6,195 nucleotides of DNA. Origin: an uncultured Lachnospiraceae bacterium (GTDB lineage Bacteria > Bacillota > Clostridia > Lachnospirales > Lachnospiraceae). The notes below the pieces were generated by a model, which worked only from the letters and a program-made list of their open reading frames with translations, ran no database searches and was not told where the DNA came from. The translations under genes and the position numbers were made by a program. Of the stretch, positions 4,680-6,195 are shown piece by piece. The DNA lies in NCBI GenBank assembly GCA_947177515.1, contig CAMWUU010000222.1, positions 1-6,195 of the forward strand, in the 5' to 3' direction. Position 1 is the first letter of the stretch. Each line of letters starts with the position of its first letter.

Positions 4680-5186
4680 TTTTGCAACATCCCTGATTAT
4701 TCTTATCATTACATTCATTATCTTACCAACTTTCATGGCAGAATTATATTCGCAAATTTCTCTTATTTTTGATATCGATATAGTTCCTCCAATAAAAGCC
4801 AGGTTTCCTTGTGTTGGAAGAAATTTTGTTTTGTATCCAGTGTCCTGACCAGTAATCACAAATTTTATTTCACCTGTTTTTGTCTTACCCATTATCATAA
4901 ATGTTGATTGTAGATGTTCTTGTGTAGATTTTTTGTTCATTCCAAATTCAACAACTTCGAGATAATCATCTATATAATAATCTTCGATGTTAGAACCCAT
5001 ACATTTATTTGCACAGTCAAGGAAATATTCACAACTTTCTTTATAACCGACAAACCCTAAAATAATATTTTTATTTATAACTCTGGTTTTGTTGTACTCT
5101 TCTGACGGACAAACAGTTCCCCCCGCTCTTCCATCACTCGCGATTATTCCAGTAGTTCCATCACAATATCCCAAAACTAAACTCAT
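4635..5186 (-). CDS. Proteasome/HslV-like Ntn-hydrolase fold protein
   Basis: The 183-residue product begins MSLVLGYCDG, then TGIIASDGRAGG and NKTRVINKNIILGFVG. These three blocks line up by eye with the start of HslV/proteasome beta subunits. Asp18 matches HslV Asp17, Lys33 matches HslV Lys33, and Ser2 falls on the catalytic Thr1. After Met removal, Ser2 would be an N-terminal nucleophile. The length is close to HslV (about 175). No signal peptide is seen, so it is probably cytoplasmic. The substrate is unknown, and it could be an amidase-type or non-peptidase member. The ribosome site is weak (GGGGG, 5196-5200). It lies 23 bp after the ImmA-like gene on the same strand, probably in the repressor operon, and is markedly AT-rich (25-33% GC in two lines) against that gene (52-55%). 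The C-terminus overlaps the convergent small gene. Confidence 0.7.
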   Translation of the reverse strand: MSLVLGYCDGTTGIIASDGRAGGTVCPSEEYNKTRVINKNIILGFVGYKESCEYFLDCANKCMGSNIEDYYIDDYLEVVEFGMNKKSTQEHLQSTFMIMGKTKTGEIKFVITGQDTGYKTKFLPTQGNLAFIGGTISISKIREICEYNSAMKVGKIMNVMIRIIRDVAKLDNSVNTTCYFIFL

Positions 5187-5209
5187 TATACTACGCCCCC
5201 ATTCTTAGC

Positions 5210-5668
5210 TTACACCATTTCGAGCACTGCAAGTGACGGCTCGAAGAATATAACATAATTGTCCATCTTGGCACAGCAACCATACTTTGCCTTGTAGTAT
5301 TTCAGTGAATCCATCAAAAATTCCTCAGTTACTTCAAGGTACTCTGCCATTTCAGAAAGGCTCTGGCAGCGGTGGCGGTACGCATTAACAATCCCAACAA
5401 GTCCGACCAATCTGTTGTAGGCATAAGCCCATCCTCGGAGTTCCTGCTTCCGGTTGGACACGGTGGACTGGTCAAGGATATTTCCGACGGCGGTATAGTA
5501 GTGACCAAGTTCCTCTGCCATGATGCATTTCTTTTCACGCTCATGCAGGTTCCTTTGGATAGCAATCCTATTGCCTTTGATTCTTCCCTTGCTGATTGGG
5601 AGATTCTTTTCTTTTGCTACGAGACTATTTTCGTCCGCTTCAATTAGTAATTGTTCATAAGTAACCAT
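5210..5668 (-). CDS. ImmA/IrrE-family metallopeptidase
   Basis: The 152-residue protein resembles ImmA, the protease that cleaves and inactivates the ICEBs1-type repressor ImmR when the element is induced. The zinc-site region reads MAEELGHYYTAVGNILDQ: Glu53 and His56 of HExxH are present, but the first His is Glu52. The downstream QELRGWAYAY (75-84) fits the third-ligand helix of the family. The start at 5668 is preferred because AAGGTG (5675-5680) lies six bases upstream. A TTG at 5686 overlapping the repressor stop is the alternative and would add six residues. It directly follows the repressor gene (14 bp), the usual immR-immA order, so its likely target is that repressor. Confidence 0.85.
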   Translation of the reverse strand: MVTYEQLLIEADENSLVAKEKNLPISKGRIKGNRIAIQRNLHEREKKCIMAEELGHYYTAVGNILDQSTVSNRKQELRGWAYAYNRLVGLVGIVNAYRHRCQSLSEMAEYLEVTEEFLMDSLKYYKAKYGCCAKMDNYVIFFEPSLAVLEMV

Positions 5669-5682
5669 GATATCACCTTCTA

Positions 5683-6114
5683 TCAAAAGTTTTCATCATC
5701 CATGATATCTTCTTCCAGTTGCTTTAATTCTTCTGATGCGCTCATGTAATCATCAGCATGGGCGGCATTGACATAGCTGGAATCTTCCTTCAAATACCTC
5801 GGCACTTCAGTCAATATCTTCACCTGCTCCGTAGCCTTATGCTTCCCTATGTCGTTGAGCAGTTCGTAATACTGCATGATTTTGGGAGGTTCTTCCTTGG
5901 GTTGTTCTTCATCATTCCACCCCATGAGGTAGGCAACGGATGTTTGAAGAGCGTTTGCAAATTCTACTACTTTGCTTAGAACAATATCATTTACCCCAGT
6001 TTCTATCTTTCCGATAGTAGATTTATTTTTATACCCAAGTTTTTGCGCAAGCTCAACTTGCGTCATACCGATAGCCTCTCTTTGTTGCTTTATTCGCTTT
6101 CCAATATCGGTCAT
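5683..6114 (-). CDS. XRE-family HTH repressor (ImmR/CI-like)
   Basis: This 143-residue DNA-binding regulator has a classic XRE helix-turn-helix at residues 5-65: helix 2 TQVELAQKLG (18-27), the recognition helix around NKSTIGKIETG (30-40) and the closing AYLMGW (61-66). The rest is charged and helical, with an acidic tail EELKQLEEDIMDDENF. It has no S24/LexA-type self-cleavage domain, so inactivation would need the adjacent ImmA-like protease. The start is supported by GGAGGT (6121-6126) six bases upstream. It should repress the element's excision and lytic/transfer genes from operators in the region beyond 6127, where a divergent gene probably begins outside the window. Confidence 0.9.
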   Translation of the reverse strand: MTDIGKRIKQQREAIGMTQVELAQKLGYKNKSTIGKIETGVNDIVLSKVVEFANALQTSVAYLMGWNDEEQPKEEPPKIMQYYELLNDIGKHKATEQVKILTEVPRYLKEDSSYVNAAHADDYMSASEELKQLEEDIMDDENF

Positions 6115-6126
6115 AAAAGCACCTCC

Positions 6127-6195
6127 TCACATCAGTGTAAATAGTCATGTGCAAAACTCCATATCTCCAGTATTGATGCAGTTTTACGTGGCATA
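6127..6195. promoter_or_regulatory. Upstream region of the repressor gene, possible operators
   Basis: This region between the repressor ribosome site and the window end should hold its promoter and operators. No clear TTGACA/TATAAT pair is visible on the - strand; TATTTA (6138-6143, read on the - strand) is the best -10-like site. Weak repeats include CACAT/ATGTG (6128-6132/6147-6151), AAAACT/AGTTTT (6153-6158/6180-6185) and a near-tandem CTCCATAT/CTCCAGTAT (6158-6174). None is strong enough to name as an operator. Confidence 0.35.

Noticed and set aside
5669..5686. TTG start of the ImmA-like gene overlapping the repressor stop codon
   Set aside because: The ATG at 5668 has a better start codon and an AAGGTG six bases upstream; coupling through the TTG remains possible but less likely.

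Overview
The window looks like chromosome from a low-to-moderate GC Firmicute, most likely a Clostridia/Lachnospiraceae-type gut anaerobe, interrupted by one end of an integrated element. The evidence is near-perfect AGGAGG ribosome sites, a Pro-Arg-His-Gln tRNA array without encoded CCA, ICEBs1-style ImmR/ImmA regulators, a Gram-positive LexA-type box, and protein sequences typical of this group. The taxon is inferred from style, not from a marker gene.

Positions 1-500 hold a tRNA array on the + strand: partial tRNA-Pro(TGG), tRNA-Arg(TCT), tRNA-His(GTG), an intrinsic terminator, then tRNA-Gln(TTG). A perfect bidirectional terminator separates it from a convergent DJ-1/PfpI-family gene (502-1053, -). 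A divergent gene follows (1243-2655, +), encoding a lipoprotein with a C-terminal von Willebrand factor A domain. Its leader has an ECF-sigma-like promoter motif and an overlapping small reading frame with an excellent ribosome site.

Positions 2656-3066 have no convincing gene; they hold hairpins and what may be gene remnants. At 3067-3090 lies a 24-bp tRNA 3' end (half T arm plus acceptor strand, - strand) whose upstream half is missing. This is the signature of the displaced attachment-site copy of an element integrated into a tRNA gene. Everything to the right, to the window end, looks like that element.

The element begins with a tyrosine integrase (3202-4224, -). Upstream of the integrase are a consensus Gram-positive SOS (LexA/DinR) box, a 12-bp repeat also present next to the attachment site, a large hairpin and a terminator. 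Next come a small acidic protein of unknown function (4458-4679, +) and a tail-to-tail proteasome/HslV-like Ntn-hydrolase homologue (4635-5186, -). An ImmA/IrrE-type metalloprotease (5210-5668, -) and an XRE-family ImmR/CI-like repressor (5683-6114, -) follow. The repressor, protease and Ntn-hydrolase genes are closely spaced and probably one operon. Repressor plus ImmA protease is the known damage-responsive switch of ICEBs1-type elements, and the SOS box suggests the integrase is also damage-controlled.

The most unusual item is the AT-rich two-gene cassette between integrase and regulators (small acidic protein plus Ntn-hydrolase fold). It occupies the slot where temperate elements usually carry accessory or defence cargo.
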